This document shows positions 33,311-41,874 of a stretch of 64,000 bases of DNA, one piece after another. Under the pieces are notes generated by a model. That model saw only the letters and a list, made by a program, of their open reading frames with translations, ran no database searches and was not told the DNA's origin. The stretch lies in contig NZ_CP011506.1 of NCBI RefSeq assembly GCF_001028665.1, positions 49,485-113,484 on the forward strand, in the 5' to 3' direction. The position numbers were made by a program, and so were the translations under genes. The stretch's first letter is position 1. Every line of letters begins with the position of its first letter. The DNA comes from Burkholderia pyrrocinia (GTDB lineage: Bacteria; Pseudomonadota; Gammaproteobacteria; Burkholderiales; Burkholderiaceae).

Positions 33311-34351
33311 ATGAAGCTGCGAACAATAGCGACACTAATCACCGTACTGGGGGCCGCGCAAGCTGCACTGGGTCTCGCCCAACAGGTGCCCAGTCAGGCG
33401 TCTGCCAACTGGACGATCGCCACCGCGTATCCTGCGGACACTGTTTCCGGGCACGCAGCTGTCGACTTTGCTCGCACGCTCGAAGCCGCACTGGGTGGCA
33501 CCGCACACGTTTCCGCGCGCTTCGACTTCAAGACGCTTGGAGCCGCCCTGTCCGAAGATTCCGCGCGACTCCCCTTCGCTCTCCTTTTCGCTGGTGACCT
33601 GGCGGCGAAAGAGCCGATCCTCGCACTTTCCGTGCGGCCCTATAGCGTTACGTCGGTCGATGAAGCGCGTGAGATGGCGCGGCTTGCGAAGCCTGCCTAC
33701 CGTACCGCGCTCGCGCACCAGGGTCTCGTGCTGCTTGCCGTCGTTCCATGGCCGCCTACCGGTATCTGGTCCCGCAAGCCGATCGATTCTGCTCGCGATT
33801 TCGTGGGAATGCGTGTTCGTGCATACGACGAGTCTTCGCGGCGTGTCATGGCGAGGTTGGGCGCGCAGGTCGTTTCCCTTCCGATTCAGGAGGCGCTCGT
33901 CGAGCTCAAGGCAGGAACGATCGACGCAATCATTTCGTCGGGCGATGGCGACGCGGGCCGCGCGTACGCGGACGTCCTGCCTAATTTCACGGCGCTGCGA
34001 TACGCCTACCCGGTCTCATTTCTGGTCGTCAGCAAGCGGTTTCTCGACGGCCTACCCGCGTCGCAACGGTCCGCCGTGTTCCAGTCGGGCGCAGAAGCCG
34101 AGCGGCTCGCGTGGGATAGGCTGCCGGAGCGGGTACATCGGAACTACCGATCAATGTCGGCCTGGGGCGTTGCCGTGCACGACCCGGCGCCGAAGCCTCT
34201 AATTGCAGCGGTCGAAAGTGCAGCAAGGACCGACACATCGATCGCGATCGAGAACGACTACGAGACCGCGCAAATGCTGTCGCAGTTTCACAGCTGTTCG
34301 GTATCGCGTCGAGCATGCGATCCGCAAATCGACCGGGAGGCCGCACGATGA
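33311..34351 (+). CDS. Orphan TRAP-type periplasmic substrate-binding protein (DctP family)
   Basis: A 346-residue protein with a signal peptide (TLITVLGAAQAALGLAQQ) and DctP-family features along its length: IATAYPADTVSGHAAVDFA, the RPIDSARDFVGMRVRAYDES-like segment and QEALVELKAGTIDAIISS. TRAP binding proteins deliver carboxylic acids to DctQM permeases. No dctQ or dctM gene is adjacent, so it may use a chromosomal transporter or act as a sensor subunit. It lies downstream of a Cache-domain sensor and overlaps the next small gene by four bases (ATGA). Confidence 0.88.
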   Translation: MKLRTIATLITVLGAAQAALGLAQQVPSQASANWTIATAYPADTVSGHAAVDFARTLEAALGGTAHVSARFDFKTLGAALSEDSARLPFALLFAGDLAAKEPILALSVRPYSVTSVDEAREMARLAKPAYRTALAHQGLVLLAVVPWPPTGIWSRKPIDSARDFVGMRVRAYDESSRRVMARLGAQVVSLPIQEALVELKAGTIDAIISSGDGDAGRAYADVLPNFTALRYAYPVSFLVVSKRFLDGLPASQRSAVFQSGAEAERLAWDRLPERVHRNYRSMSAWGVAVHDPAPKPLIAAVESAARTDTSIAIENDYETAQMLSQFHSCSVSRRACDPQIDREAAR

Positions 34352-34584
34352 GCTCCACCAAGCCAACGCTTACGCTCGTCCTTTTGGCGCTCGGGTACCT
34401 CACCGCGCTCCTCATAGGCCAACGCCATGCCGATAGGTCGCCTAGCGAAATCGCCGTGCTGCCGGTCGACGGCTTGAACGCAAGCTGCCAGGTGGAGAAC
34501 CACTATGTTGGCGACGGCCAGATTCGCGGCCGGCAAACTTGCTCTCCGTCCAACACGGAGGCGCCGCGCCATGGCCGCAATTGA
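34348..34584 (+). CDS. Small membrane or secreted protein
   Basis: A 78-residue protein with one N-terminal hydrophobic helix (LTLVLLALGYLTALLIG) and a polar tail with two cysteines. It overlaps the DctP-like gene at its start (ATGA) and the PxpA gene at its end, so all three are one operon. No family recognised. Confidence 0.5.
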   Translation: MSSTKPTLTLVLLALGYLTALLIGQRHADRSPSEIAVLPVDGLNASCQVENHYVGDGQIRGRQTCSPSNTEAPRHGRN

Positions 34585-35341
34585 CCTGAACGTCAACCTC
34601 GGGGAGGGGGGCGAGCACGACGACGCCCTGCTGACCTACGCGACGTCGATCAACATCGCATGTGGCTGGCATGCAGGCGATCCGATCACGATGCACAAGA
34701 CCGCGTCCGCAGCGCTCGCGCGCGACATCGCAATTGGTGCGCATCCGAGCTATCCGGGTGGGGCGCAGTGCGGTCGCCCCTCGTCGGAAATGGATCACGA
34801 CGACCTTTATGCGGGCATCCAGTACCAGATAGGCGCACTGGCCGGCATCGTGAAAGCGCTGGGCGGCCGTCTCGCGCACGTCAAACCACACGGTGCGCTT
34901 TATAACGATGCCGTGCGCGACGCCTCGATCGCCGACGTCGTCGTGGCCGCGGTTCGTCGCGTTGACCCGTCGCTGGCCTTGTATGGTCTGTCCGGCGGGC
35001 ACCTTGTCGCCAGAGCTCGCGAGGCCGGCCTTGTCGCCATCGCGGAAACGTTTGCGGATCGCAGCTACCGTCCCGACGGAACGTTGGTGCCCTGCTCCGA
35101 GCCCGACGCGTTCATTGACGATCCCGGCCATATCGGCAGGCGCACCAAGGACATCGTTGTTGCGGGTCGTGTCCAGTCCGCCGACGGCTCGTGGATCTCG
35201 GTAACAGCACAGACCGTATCTCTGCATGGAGACGGGCCGCACGCGGTGGCGTTCGCGCGTGAGATTCATGCGGCGCTCCGATCGGTGTCATGCACGCTGA
35301 AGCCGCCGATAAGGGTTGACACCAAATCTGCGATACCTTAG
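34571..35341 (+). CDS. pxpA: 5-oxoprolinase subunit A (PxpA/YcsF/LamB family)
   Basis: A 256-residue protein that matches PxpA end to end: IDLNVNLGEGG, SINIACGWHAGDP, GAHPSYPGG, YQIGALAGIVKALGG and HVKPHGALYND. PxpA with PxpB and PxpC hydrolyses 5-oxoproline to glutamate using ATP. No pxpB or pxpC gene is seen, so either the chromosome supplies them or the protein has another role. The canonical SANIACGFHAGDP reads TSINIACGWHAGDP here and GAHPSYPD reads GAHPSYPGG, so it is somewhat divergent. The last gene of the cargo operon; an AT-rich inverted repeat follows. Confidence 0.9.
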   Translation: MAAIDLNVNLGEGGEHDDALLTYATSINIACGWHAGDPITMHKTASAALARDIAIGAHPSYPGGAQCGRPSSEMDHDDLYAGIQYQIGALAGIVKALGGRLAHVKPHGALYNDAVRDASIADVVVAAVRRVDPSLALYGLSGGHLVARAREAGLVAIAETFADRSYRPDGTLVPCSEPDAFIDDPGHIGRRTKDIVVAGRVQSADGSWISVTAQTVSLHGDGPHAVAFAREIHAALRSVSCTLKPPIRVDTKSAIP

Positions 35342-35360
35342 CCTATAAATCAAATGTGAT

Positions 35361-35380
35361 ATCAAAACATCAATTTTGAT
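35361..35380. terminator. AT-rich inverted repeat followed by T-rich sequence
   Basis: ATCAAAA and TTTTGAT around 6 bases, followed by TTTTTGATT. It begins 20 bp after the pxpA stop and is the only terminator-like T-rich hairpin I see here. Confidence 0.5.
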
Positions 35381-35462
35381 TTTTGATTATCTGAACTTGA
35401 GAAAACTGCGCAAATCGCCCAAAACGTCTGCTTCTTTGTCTTCGAGGAATGCCGACACCAAC

Positions 35463-35735
35463 ATGGGGATCACTCAGGAAGAGCTATCGCGCAGGGTAAT
35501 TTTGATAGACGAGACCTATGAGGTCGATGTCTATGTAGGGCCGTCCAAAACGTGGCAGGTGGATCTGGTCTTGAAGTCCGGGAAGCGGGTCGAAGTTGAG
35601 ACCCAGCGCGGTACGCCGAAGATGTGGCGAACGCTGGATAAGGCACTGGACTTTGTGATTGCCTACTGCACCCAACGGTCCAAGCTGACCGTTCGGTACC
35701 AGGACTTTGAGCTGGTGAGTTTGTCGCAGGACTGA
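35463..35735 (+). CDS. Hypothetical protein
   Basis: A 90-residue product from the ATG at 35463 (MGITQEELSRRVILIDETYE); an in-frame TTG at 35376 would add 29 residues but its translation looks unstructured. The rest is a small alpha/beta domain (YEVDVYVGPSKTWQVDLVLK, RTLDKALDFVIAYC, KLTVRYQDFELVSL). No family recognised. Confidence 0.55.
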   Translation: MGITQEELSRRVILIDETYEVDVYVGPSKTWQVDLVLKSGKRVEVETQRGTPKMWRTLDKALDFVIAYCTQRSKLTVRYQDFELVSLSQD

Positions 35736-36169
35736 AGTGAGCGGTTGATGCAGGTGCGGGAACACCGGCATCAACCTGACCAATAGTAGTGTCTTGAGAG
35801 AGAGCACCCATGGCTGTGGCCATTGTACGCCATCCGGCGGGAGTGACTGCGCTCGCGCGTCAGCGCGCAAGCGTTAATTCGTTACGCGATGTAACGCGCC
35901 CCGCCGTTCGCCCGGCAGCTTTCGCAACTGCGGCTGCGCTCGTCCGCCTCTCTCGCCCCCTCCGTTGCCGGCTCATTCGCGCCGGCGCGCCGCGCGAAAC
36001 TTCCCTCGAACATTGCTTCGCAACCCTTTTTCCCCGTGCCAGCGGACTTTCCGGCCCTCGGATGCTGGCCTTCCGCTTCGTGCAGACCCCCTCGCACGAA
36101 GCGCTTTTTATTCCTGTCCGGTCCTGCAGCTCACCGCTGAGTGACCGACGCCCCTAGTAGCTATCGGAC
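35736..36169. other. 434-bp gap upstream of the transfer cluster
   Basis: Between the last cargo gene and the first T4SS gene. It contains an inverted repeat CGTTAC-GCGAT-GTAACG (35880-35896). A frame from 35810 is open but arginine and serine-rich and is not supported. Promoter of the tra operon is probably at its right end. Confidence 0.45.
35880..35896. promoter_or_regulatory. Inverted repeat in the tra upstream region
   Basis: CGTTAC and GTAACG, 5 bases apart, about 275 bp before the first transfer gene. Its position and symmetry would suit a regulator site. Confidence 0.35.
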
Positions 36170-36646
36170 ATGCGTAATCCGACTCCTACCATAAGACAAA
36201 TAGGACTGCTAATCGCACTAGAAGTCCTTTCTTGTCGAGTTGCTCACGCGTCCTGCTGGGAAGACGCCGGCTCGCAATACGGCATCGATCCGGCTCTCCT
36301 CAAGGCAATCGCGTGGAAAGAATCGCGAGGCTGGACGGGAGCCCGTGGCCCGATGTTGAAGGACGGGAATCAGGCCATTGGCCTGATGCAGATCAACACC
36401 GTCCATCTTCCCACGCTCGCGCGCGTCGGCATTCAACGCCGCGACCTGTTCGACGCGTGCACCAGCCAGCGCGTCGGCGCCTGGGTGCTGGCCAACTGCA
36501 TCTCGCAGTTCGGCACCACTTGGAAGGCTGTCGGTTGCTACAACACCGGCCCCGCCTCCACCAATACGGCGGCGCAGCTCCGGTATGTACGCGACGTCCA
36601 GCGCTACTACGCCGCCTACAAACGCGCCCAACAGGAGGCCCAATGA
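36170..36646 (+). CDS. Lytic transglycosylase (VirB1/Slt type)
   Basis: A 158-residue secreted protein. After a signal peptide (ending VAHA), the SLT fold shows AIAWKESRGW with the catalytic Glu at about residue 51, GLMQINTVHLP and CYNTGP. Such enzymes open peptidoglycan for assembly of the conjugation machine. Three to four cysteines suggest disulfides. First gene of the cluster, overlapping the next by four bases. Confidence 0.9.
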   Translation: MRNPTPTIRQIGLLIALEVLSCRVAHASCWEDAGSQYGIDPALLKAIAWKESRGWTGARGPMLKDGNQAIGLMQINTVHLPTLARVGIQRRDLFDACTSQRVGAWVLANCISQFGTTWKAVGCYNTGPASTNTAAQLRYVRDVQRYYAAYKRAQQEAQ

Positions 36647-36987
36647 CCCGCTCAATCTTGTCGATCGCTGTGCGAATTGCAGCAGCGGTATTCGGAACCG
36701 CACTTGCCGCATCGGGGAGCGCCCAGACGCTCGCTTCTCCGCAACCAGTCGGCCGGATCTCCGACGTCACGCAGTTCGGCATGCGTCCCGATGCCCAGTT
36801 CGTCATTTGCGAAGGCGAAGAATGCCCGCCGCGGACGGTTAAGCACATTGCGCAGGCGCCCGTCGCGCGCTCTCCCGAACCCGAGTGGACGGTTCCCGAG
36901 CCGACTACTCGGCCGGCCACGAAACGCAAGGCCGTCAAGCACAAGCGGCAAGTCTCGCACAAGCCGCGCGTGCGTCTCTGCAAGTAG
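36643..36987 (+). CDS. Secreted basic hypothetical protein
   Basis: A 114-residue protein with a signal peptide (IAAAVFGTALAASGSAQ) and a proline-rich, then lysine and arginine-rich tail (RKAVKHKRQVSHKPRVRLCK). It contains one CEGEECP motif. ACAGGAGG precedes the start. The basic tail may bind peptidoglycan or membrane. No family recognised, but location implies a role in assembly. Confidence 0.6.
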   Translation: MTRSILSIAVRIAAAVFGTALAASGSAQTLASPQPVGRISDVTQFGMRPDAQFVICEGEECPPRTVKHIAQAPVARSPEPEWTVPEPTTRPATKRKAVKHKRQVSHKPRVRLCK

Positions 36988-37015
36988 TTTTTAACCGCCA
37001 CCGCAAGGAGCCAGC

Positions 37016-37408
37016 ATGTCCGTCATTTTGAAGTCTGTCGCTAACTCGCTGATCGCGCCGGAAAACGTCGCCTATCAGCTCGATCCCGGACGTCGCGACG
37101 CGATGTTCGACGAGCTCCGCCAATGGGCGAAAGCCCTGCTCTTCACCATCCTCATTGTCTCGATCGTGTTCACCTGCATGCACGTCGGCGCCTCCGACGG
37201 CACCGAATTCCAGGACGCATCGCAGAAGTTCGAGAACTGGGTCAAGGGCAACGCCGGCAAGCTCGCCGCGCTCGTATGCGTGATGATCGGGATGTTCATG
37301 GCAGCGGTTCGCAAGGACTGGAACTGGCTGTTCGGTGGTGTCGCGCTGGGCCTGCTCGTCGGCATCATCGTCGGCATCATCAACGCGAGCTTCACCGCGA
37401 CAATCTAA
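37016..37408 (+). CDS. traA: Conjugative pilin precursor TraA (F type)
   Basis: A 130-residue precursor. Residues 1-60 form a long leader with a hydrophobic core (LLFTILIVSIVFTCMHVGA), then a mature part beginning about SDGTEFQDAS of ~70 residues with two hydrophobic helices (KLAALVCVMIGMFMAAV and LFGGVALGLLVGIIVGI) separated by a basic turn. This is the pattern of F and R27-like pilins. It is followed by TraL and TraE genes, as in F. AAGGAG precedes the start. The processing site and any cyclisation cannot be proven from sequence. Confidence 0.85.
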   Translation: MSVILKSVANSLIAPENVAYQLDPGRRDAMFDELRQWAKALLFTILIVSIVFTCMHVGASDGTEFQDASQKFENWVKGNAGKLAALVCVMIGMFMAAVRKDWNWLFGGVALGLLVGIIVGIINASFTATI

Positions 37409-37421
37409 AGGAGAACGAAGA

Positions 37422-37715
37422 ATGGCAGCCGAGGATCTCTCCCACGCCATCCCCGTCACGCTCGACGATGGCGCAAAGCTGTTGTTTTGGGACTGGGACG
37501 TTGCGATGGTGGTCATGACCGGCATCACTGTTGGCCTTGGCACCGGGTACCCGATCCTCGGCGTCGCATTGGGGCTTGGTCTGGCCACGATCTATTCAAA
37601 GTTCTTTAAGGCAGGCACCCACCAGGGCGCTCCCTTTCACCTGCTCGGTTGGATGACCGGGCAGCCGCCGATGTCGGACCTGCCCGACAGCTACCTGCGT
37701 GATTTCCAGGGGTAA
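37422..37715 (+). CDS. traL: TraL
   Basis: A 97-residue inner-membrane protein of the TraL/VirB3 group: a short N-terminus ending PVTLDDGAKLLFWDWDVAM followed by hydrophobic segments (GITVGLGTGYPILGVALGLG) and a conserved GWMTGQPP near the end. It lies between pilin and TraE, as in F-type systems. Start supported by AAAGGAGA. Confidence 0.88.
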   Translation: MAAEDLSHAIPVTLDDGAKLLFWDWDVAMVVMTGITVGLGTGYPILGVALGLGLATIYSKFFKAGTHQGAPFHLLGWMTGQPPMSDLPDSYLRDFQG

Positions 37716-37721
37716 TCGACC

Positions 37722-38312
37722 ATGACTCCCGACCGCGCCGCGAACGAGCGCGCCGAACTTCGCAGCCAGGTGAAATTCCTGAAGCTCTGCCTCGTCTTCA
37801 CCCTCGGCACGATCGTTCTCGGCCTCATCCTCGTAATGTTTCTCGTCCTTCGTGACCCTACCCGTGTCGTCCCCCCGGAAATTCGCCACGCCTACGAAAT
37901 CGGCTCAGGCACCGCGAATGGCGACTACCTCAGCGACATGTCCGACTACGTGTTGAGCCTGCAGGCGACGACAACACCGGAAATGGTCGACCACAACAAT
38001 GCCGTGATTCTTAAGATGACCGACCCGTCAGCGTACCCGGTCATCAAGACGATGCTCGACGCGGCTGCAATCCGGATTAAGCGCGAGCGCATCACGACGA
38101 TTTTTGTGATGCGTACCAAGAGCATTGACCGGCCCAACAACCGTGTGATCACGACCGGTACGTTCAAAACCTACATCGGCGACAAGCTCGTCGGCGAGGA
38201 AGATCGGAGCCTTCTCGTCGCCTTCAACATCACCCTGACAGGACAGACCTATGTTCAGCAACTTGCGCAAGTGGATAGCCGCGGCAACGTTGTTCCCAAT
38301 AGCGGCCGCTAA
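37722..38312 (+). CDS. traE: TraE
   Basis: A 196-residue protein with one N-terminal membrane helix (LCLVFTLGTIVLGLILVMFLV) and a periplasmic domain, the architecture of TraE/VirB5-8-type assembly proteins of F systems. It belongs to the core between TraL and TraK. The last 62 bases overlap the start of traK in another frame. Confidence 0.88.
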   Translation: MTPDRAANERAELRSQVKFLKLCLVFTLGTIVLGLILVMFLVLRDPTRVVPPEIRHAYEIGSGTANGDYLSDMSDYVLSLQATTTPEMVDHNNAVILKMTDPSAYPVIKTMLDAAAIRIKRERITTIFVMRTKSIDRPNNRVITTGTFKTYIGDKLVGEEDRSLLVAFNITLTGQTYVQQLAQVDSRGNVVPNSGR

Positions 38313-38997
38313 CGTTCTGCCCGCGAACGCAGCGACAGCGGGGGCGAGCGAGCCACGGGAATATACGGTCTCGGCGACCGAGCAGAACCGTCTCGAAATC
38401 GCGGGCAGAGCCATCAAGAAAGTTGTGCCCAGCCACAAAGGCGCGCTGACCTACGTGAAGGACAAGGGGAACGGCGTCTTTTATTTTGCCTTCGCAAATG
38501 GCGGGGACGGGATGGGCACCGAAACCCTCTACGTGATCGACGATCAAGGCGCTACCTACCAGCTGCTACTGCAGCCACGCCGAGTGCCGTCCGCGAACAT
38601 CATCGTGCCGGCCGCCGGCGACGCTCCTGGGCGGAGTGCCGCGGCCCGCACGGCGGCGACTTCGTCGGCGTACCAGAGCGCGATCAAGGATCTTGTGTAC
38701 GAGATGGCCGCCGCTCAAGTCGATCCCGGTGCAGATCCTGCGGCATCGGCAGTTCCCGTGAATCAGGACGTGCCGCTGTGGAAAGAAGCACGCCTCACTT
38801 TCGATACGAAGTACGTCGAGGATGCGTTCGTGGGTGAGCAATACACGCTCACGAACGTGTCCAGCGGCGACATGGTGATCGCCGAACAAGAGCTGTATCG
38901 CCCAGGCGTCGTGGTCGTCGCCGTAGAGCAACAAACGCTCGCACCGGGCGACAGCACGCGCGTCTACATTGTCAGGGAGCGGGGCCGCGATGAGTGA
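38251..38997 (+). CDS. traK: TraK
   Basis: A 248-residue secreted protein with a signal peptide (first ~27 residues). The mature part is strand-rich and matches the secretin-like TraK/VirB9 position in the cluster (segments AGRAIKKVVPSHKGALTYVKD, LYVIDDQGATYQLLLQP). TraK with TraV and TraB forms the outer-membrane core complex. The gene starts inside traE and overlaps traB by eight bases. Confidence 0.88.
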   Translation: MFSNLRKWIAAATLFPIAAANVLPANAATAGASEPREYTVSATEQNRLEIAGRAIKKVVPSHKGALTYVKDKGNGVFYFAFANGGDGMGTETLYVIDDQGATYQLLLQPRRVPSANIIVPAAGDAPGRSAAARTAATSSAYQSAIKDLVYEMAAAQVDPGADPAASAVPVNQDVPLWKEARLTFDTKYVEDAFVGEQYTLTNVSSGDMVIAEQELYRPGVVVVAVEQQTLAPGDSTRVYIVRERGRDE

Positions 38998-40423
38998 CCG
39001 AAACGATTCGTCCGCAGGGGCGGGCACGAACGATCGCATCAAATCTCGCCAACGCGTGATCATGATTGTGGCGATGGTTTTGATCCTTGCCGCGACGGGT
39101 GTCGGCTTGTTTCTAAGCGGCGATGCTACGCCGACGGCTAAGCCGAAGCCTGTCGTTGAAACTATTCAACCTCCGGGCTCCATAAGCGATCGCGACGCGT
39201 GGCGGGGCCAGTCCGATGCAAAGCTGCTTGACCTCGAGCAGCGAGTTCAGCGCGTTGCTGCCGAACAGGCAACCGCCAAGGCCGCAATCGACAAAGTTGC
39301 CTCCGATGTCGCCGGCCAGAAGGTTGCCGAAGCCAGTGCTGCCGCTAGTGCGGCTGCCGCCGCGTCTGCGGCCGCGGCTGCCTCTGCACCCTCGGCAACC
39401 ACTTCCGCGACGGCGACGTCGCCGGCCACCCTCAACAAGCCTCTACCAGTTGGCACGACCGGTCGAGGGTTGGGCGGCAAGCGCGTACTGACACCGCCGG
39501 GCGACAACACCGCGCTGAATACACCGATCGGCGAGGGAATGCCGGCATCGAACGAACTCGAGATCATCGATTTCGACGACAGCGCCGACGCCGGTGGCGT
39601 CAGCGGCGGCGCTGGTGGTACCGGGGGCAAGCTCGAAGTCCAGGGGTTCCCTGTCGACGCACGAGCGCGCCGCTACAAGATGACCACGTCAACCAATGGC
39701 GGAGCCGCTGGTGGTATCGGCGGCAAAGGCGACGTCAACTTGTTGCCGGCCGGCTCCTTCATCCCGGTCGCGATGCTCAACGGCGTCGACGCCCCCACTG
39801 GCGGGCAAGCGCAAAGTGACCCGCTTTCGGTCGACCTTGAAGCGATCAAACCGGCGAATCTCCCGAACGGAAAGAGCCTCGATGTTCGGGGCTGTCGGAT
39901 CGTATCGAGCGCGTGGGGTGATCTGTCTGCAGAACGCATGATGGGCCGCACACAAATCCTGTCATGCATTATCGCCGGCCATCCGATCGAGCTCGAAATC
40001 AAGGGCAAGCTGATTGGCGAAGACGGTAAGGAAGGCGTCCGCGGGCGACTTGTCACGAAGCAGGGCCAGGTTCTCGCGAATGCGATTTTGGCCGGCTCGC
40101 TTGGTGGCATCGGCCAGGCGTTCCAACAGTCCGCGACGGTGACGTCGTTCGGAGGCGGCGGCGTTGCGCAGACGATCGATGGCGGCCAGGTTGGCCGAGC
40201 CGCGATCGGCGGAGGTGTCGGAACTGCCGGCCAGATGCTCGCGCAGTACTACCTGAAGGCCGCTGACAAGCTCTTCCCCGTAATCGAAACGGACGCTACC
40301 CGAACGATCGAAGTCTCGATCACCAAGGGGGTGTACGTCGATGCTGCTACGGCCGCGCTGTTCGACGCGCGTTCGACGATGGACCGTTCCCGCAATCGCA
40401 ATCGGAGAACCCGAGATGAATAA
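38990..40423 (+). CDS. traB: TraB (VirB10/TrbI-like core protein)
   Basis: A 477-residue protein with one membrane helix (VIMIVAMVLILAATGVGLFL), a coiled-coil or alanine-rich segment (~80-145) and a C-terminal VirB10-like domain (LLPAGSFIPVAMLNGVDAPT, RCRIVSSAWGDLSAERMMGR-like, CIIAGHPIELEIKGKLIGEDGKEG). It bridges the inner and outer membranes of the channel. ATG at 38990 overlaps the traK stop. A long glycine-rich stretch (ADAGGVSGGAGGTGGK) separates the domains. Confidence 0.92.
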   Translation: MSDRNDSSAGAGTNDRIKSRQRVIMIVAMVLILAATGVGLFLSGDATPTAKPKPVVETIQPPGSISDRDAWRGQSDAKLLDLEQRVQRVAAEQATAKAAIDKVASDVAGQKVAEASAAASAAAAASAAAAASAPSATTSATATSPATLNKPLPVGTTGRGLGGKRVLTPPGDNTALNTPIGEGMPASNELEIIDFDDSADAGGVSGGAGGTGGKLEVQGFPVDARARRYKMTTSTNGGAAGGIGGKGDVNLLPAGSFIPVAMLNGVDAPTGGQAQSDPLSVDLEAIKPANLPNGKSLDVRGCRIVSSAWGDLSAERMMGRTQILSCIIAGHPIELEIKGKLIGEDGKEGVRGRLVTKQGQVLANAILAGSLGGIGQAFQQSATVTSFGGGGVAQTIDGGQVGRAAIGGGVGTAGQMLAQYYLKAADKLFPVIETDATRTIEVSITKGVYVDAATAALFDARSTMDRSRNRNRRTRDE

Positions 40424-41210
40424 CCGCTTTTTGCGCGATCGCGTCCGACTGCTCGTCGCCGCGCTCGCTACGACCTTTCCTTACACCTCGCTCGTCTACG
40501 CCGCCGACGATACGGCAGCTGTCCAGCAGATCTCGGACCACCTGGCGGCGACCTATCCGAAGACACCGTTTCGCGACGTCAAGCCGGCCCCTCTGCCCGG
40601 CCTGTACGAGGTGTCGATGGGCGAGACGGTGGCGTATACGGACAGCACAGGTCGCTACTTCCTGTTCGGGCACCTGTACGACATGCAGGATCAGGTCGAC
40701 ATCACCGAACAGCGCAAGGCTCAGGGTTACAAGACCCGCTTTCCGGCAGCGGTCCTGAACCACGCAATCAAGACCGTCCACGGCAACGGCCAGCGTGTCC
40801 TCGCCGTGTTCTCCGATCCCGACTGCCCGTATTGCCACCAGCTGGAGCAGCAGCTCGCCATGGTCGATAACGTGACAATCTACACGTTCCTCTATCCGCT
40901 TGAATCTCTTCACCCGGACGCCATGACGAAGTCGATCCGCATCCAGTGCTCGGCAGACCCGGCGAAGGCGTGGCGGGAGTGGATGACGGAGAGCCGGCTT
41001 CCGCCGCTCGTCTCCTGCCACCACCCGATCAACGACAACATCGTGCTCGGTTCCCGACTCGGCGTTACCGGCACGCCAACGATCATCGCCGAAGACGGTC
41101 GCATGTTGCCCGGCGCAGTGTCGGCGGCGCAGCTCAGCGCGTGGCTCGACGCCGGCACACGTGCCGCCTCGTCGAACGCCTCCGCTCAGCCGCAAGGAGC
41201 CCTCAAATGA
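40416..41210 (+). CDS. DsbC-like thiol:disulfide isomerase
   Basis: A 264-residue secreted protein: signal peptide (ending VYAA), an N-terminal DsbC-type dimerisation domain (PLPGLYEVSMGETVAYTDST), then a thioredoxin fold with CPYC at about residues 137-140 and cis-proline GTPTIIAEDG. In F-type systems DsbC/TrbB-type proteins isomerise disulfides in cysteine-rich transfer proteins. It lies between TraB and TraV, as in several F-type ICEs. It overlaps both neighbours by a few bases. Confidence 0.92.
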   Translation: MNNRFLRDRVRLLVAALATTFPYTSLVYAADDTAAVQQISDHLAATYPKTPFRDVKPAPLPGLYEVSMGETVAYTDSTGRYFLFGHLYDMQDQVDITEQRKAQGYKTRFPAAVLNHAIKTVHGNGQRVLAVFSDPDCPYCHQLEQQLAMVDNVTIYTFLYPLESLHPDAMTKSIRIQCSADPAKAWREWMTESRLPPLVSCHHPINDNIVLGSRLGVTGTPTIIAEDGRMLPGAVSAAQLSAWLDAGTRAASSNASAQPQGALK

Positions 41211-41872
41211 ACCGGAATCCGATTCGTTGCACCGCGCTGATCACGGCGGCCGCTATCTGCCTTGCCGGCTGTTCCTTCTCTGGACTGGACGCTTCCAACA
41301 AATTCTCGTGCAAGGCACCAGACGGTGTCGCGTGCGCGTCGATGTCCGGCGTGTACGCGAATCTCCGGGCGAACAACCTTCCTGGACAACAAATCAGCCA
41401 CGGCGCATCGCTGGCGACGACTACGAAGACGCCTGCGCCGGGCAGTGCCGTGCTGTCCCGTCCATTGTTCTCTGGATCGCCGATCCGCAGCGCGCCGCGT
41501 GAGCTCCGCCTCTGGTTCGCGCCGTGGGAGGACGCCGACGGCGACCTCTATGACCAATCCTACGCGTATCTCGTGATCGATAACGGCCAGTGGTTGATCG
41601 CGCACAACCAACGCCGGATTCGCGATCTGTATCGGCCAGCTCCCGGCATTGCCGTTCGGGACGGCGCCGGGGCGCCGGCGGCGGTGCCCGCGCCCGCGGC
41701 GCCGGCGGCCGCTGCAACTGTCCCGGCGCTTGATTCCGGCGCGCCCGCGCCAACCGGAGGCCTCTCTGGCATGGCGGACGAAGCCATGCGCCAGGCCGCA
41801 ATGGCCGGCGACTCGCTCAAGCAGTTCGCGGCCGGCGTACGTATGCCGGACGCCTCGACCGTGGGGCGTTGA
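41207..41872 (+). CDS. traV: TraV lipoprotein
   Basis: A 221-residue lipoprotein with lipobox CLAGCS (Cys near residue 22). The conserved TraV segment appears as FSCKAPDGVACASMSGVYANL, followed by a linker and a strand-rich region (LWFAPWEDADGDLYDQSYAYLVI). The C-terminus is alanine and proline-rich. TraV anchors the outer-membrane core of the channel. Confidence 0.9.
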   Translation: MNRNPIRCTALITAAAICLAGCSFSGLDASNKFSCKAPDGVACASMSGVYANLRANNLPGQQISHGASLATTTKTPAPGSAVLSRPLFSGSPIRSAPRELRLWFAPWEDADGDLYDQSYAYLVIDNGQWLIAHNQRRIRDLYRPAPGIAVRDGAGAPAAVPAPAAPAAAATVPALDSGAPAPTGGLSGMADEAMRQAAMAGDSLKQFAAGVRMPDASTVGR

Positions 41873-41874
41873 CC

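Noticed and set aside
35810..36157. 115-residue frame before the transfer cluster
   Set aside because: Arg, Ser and Pro-rich composition with no domain; the minus strand is open too, as expected from GC-rich noise.
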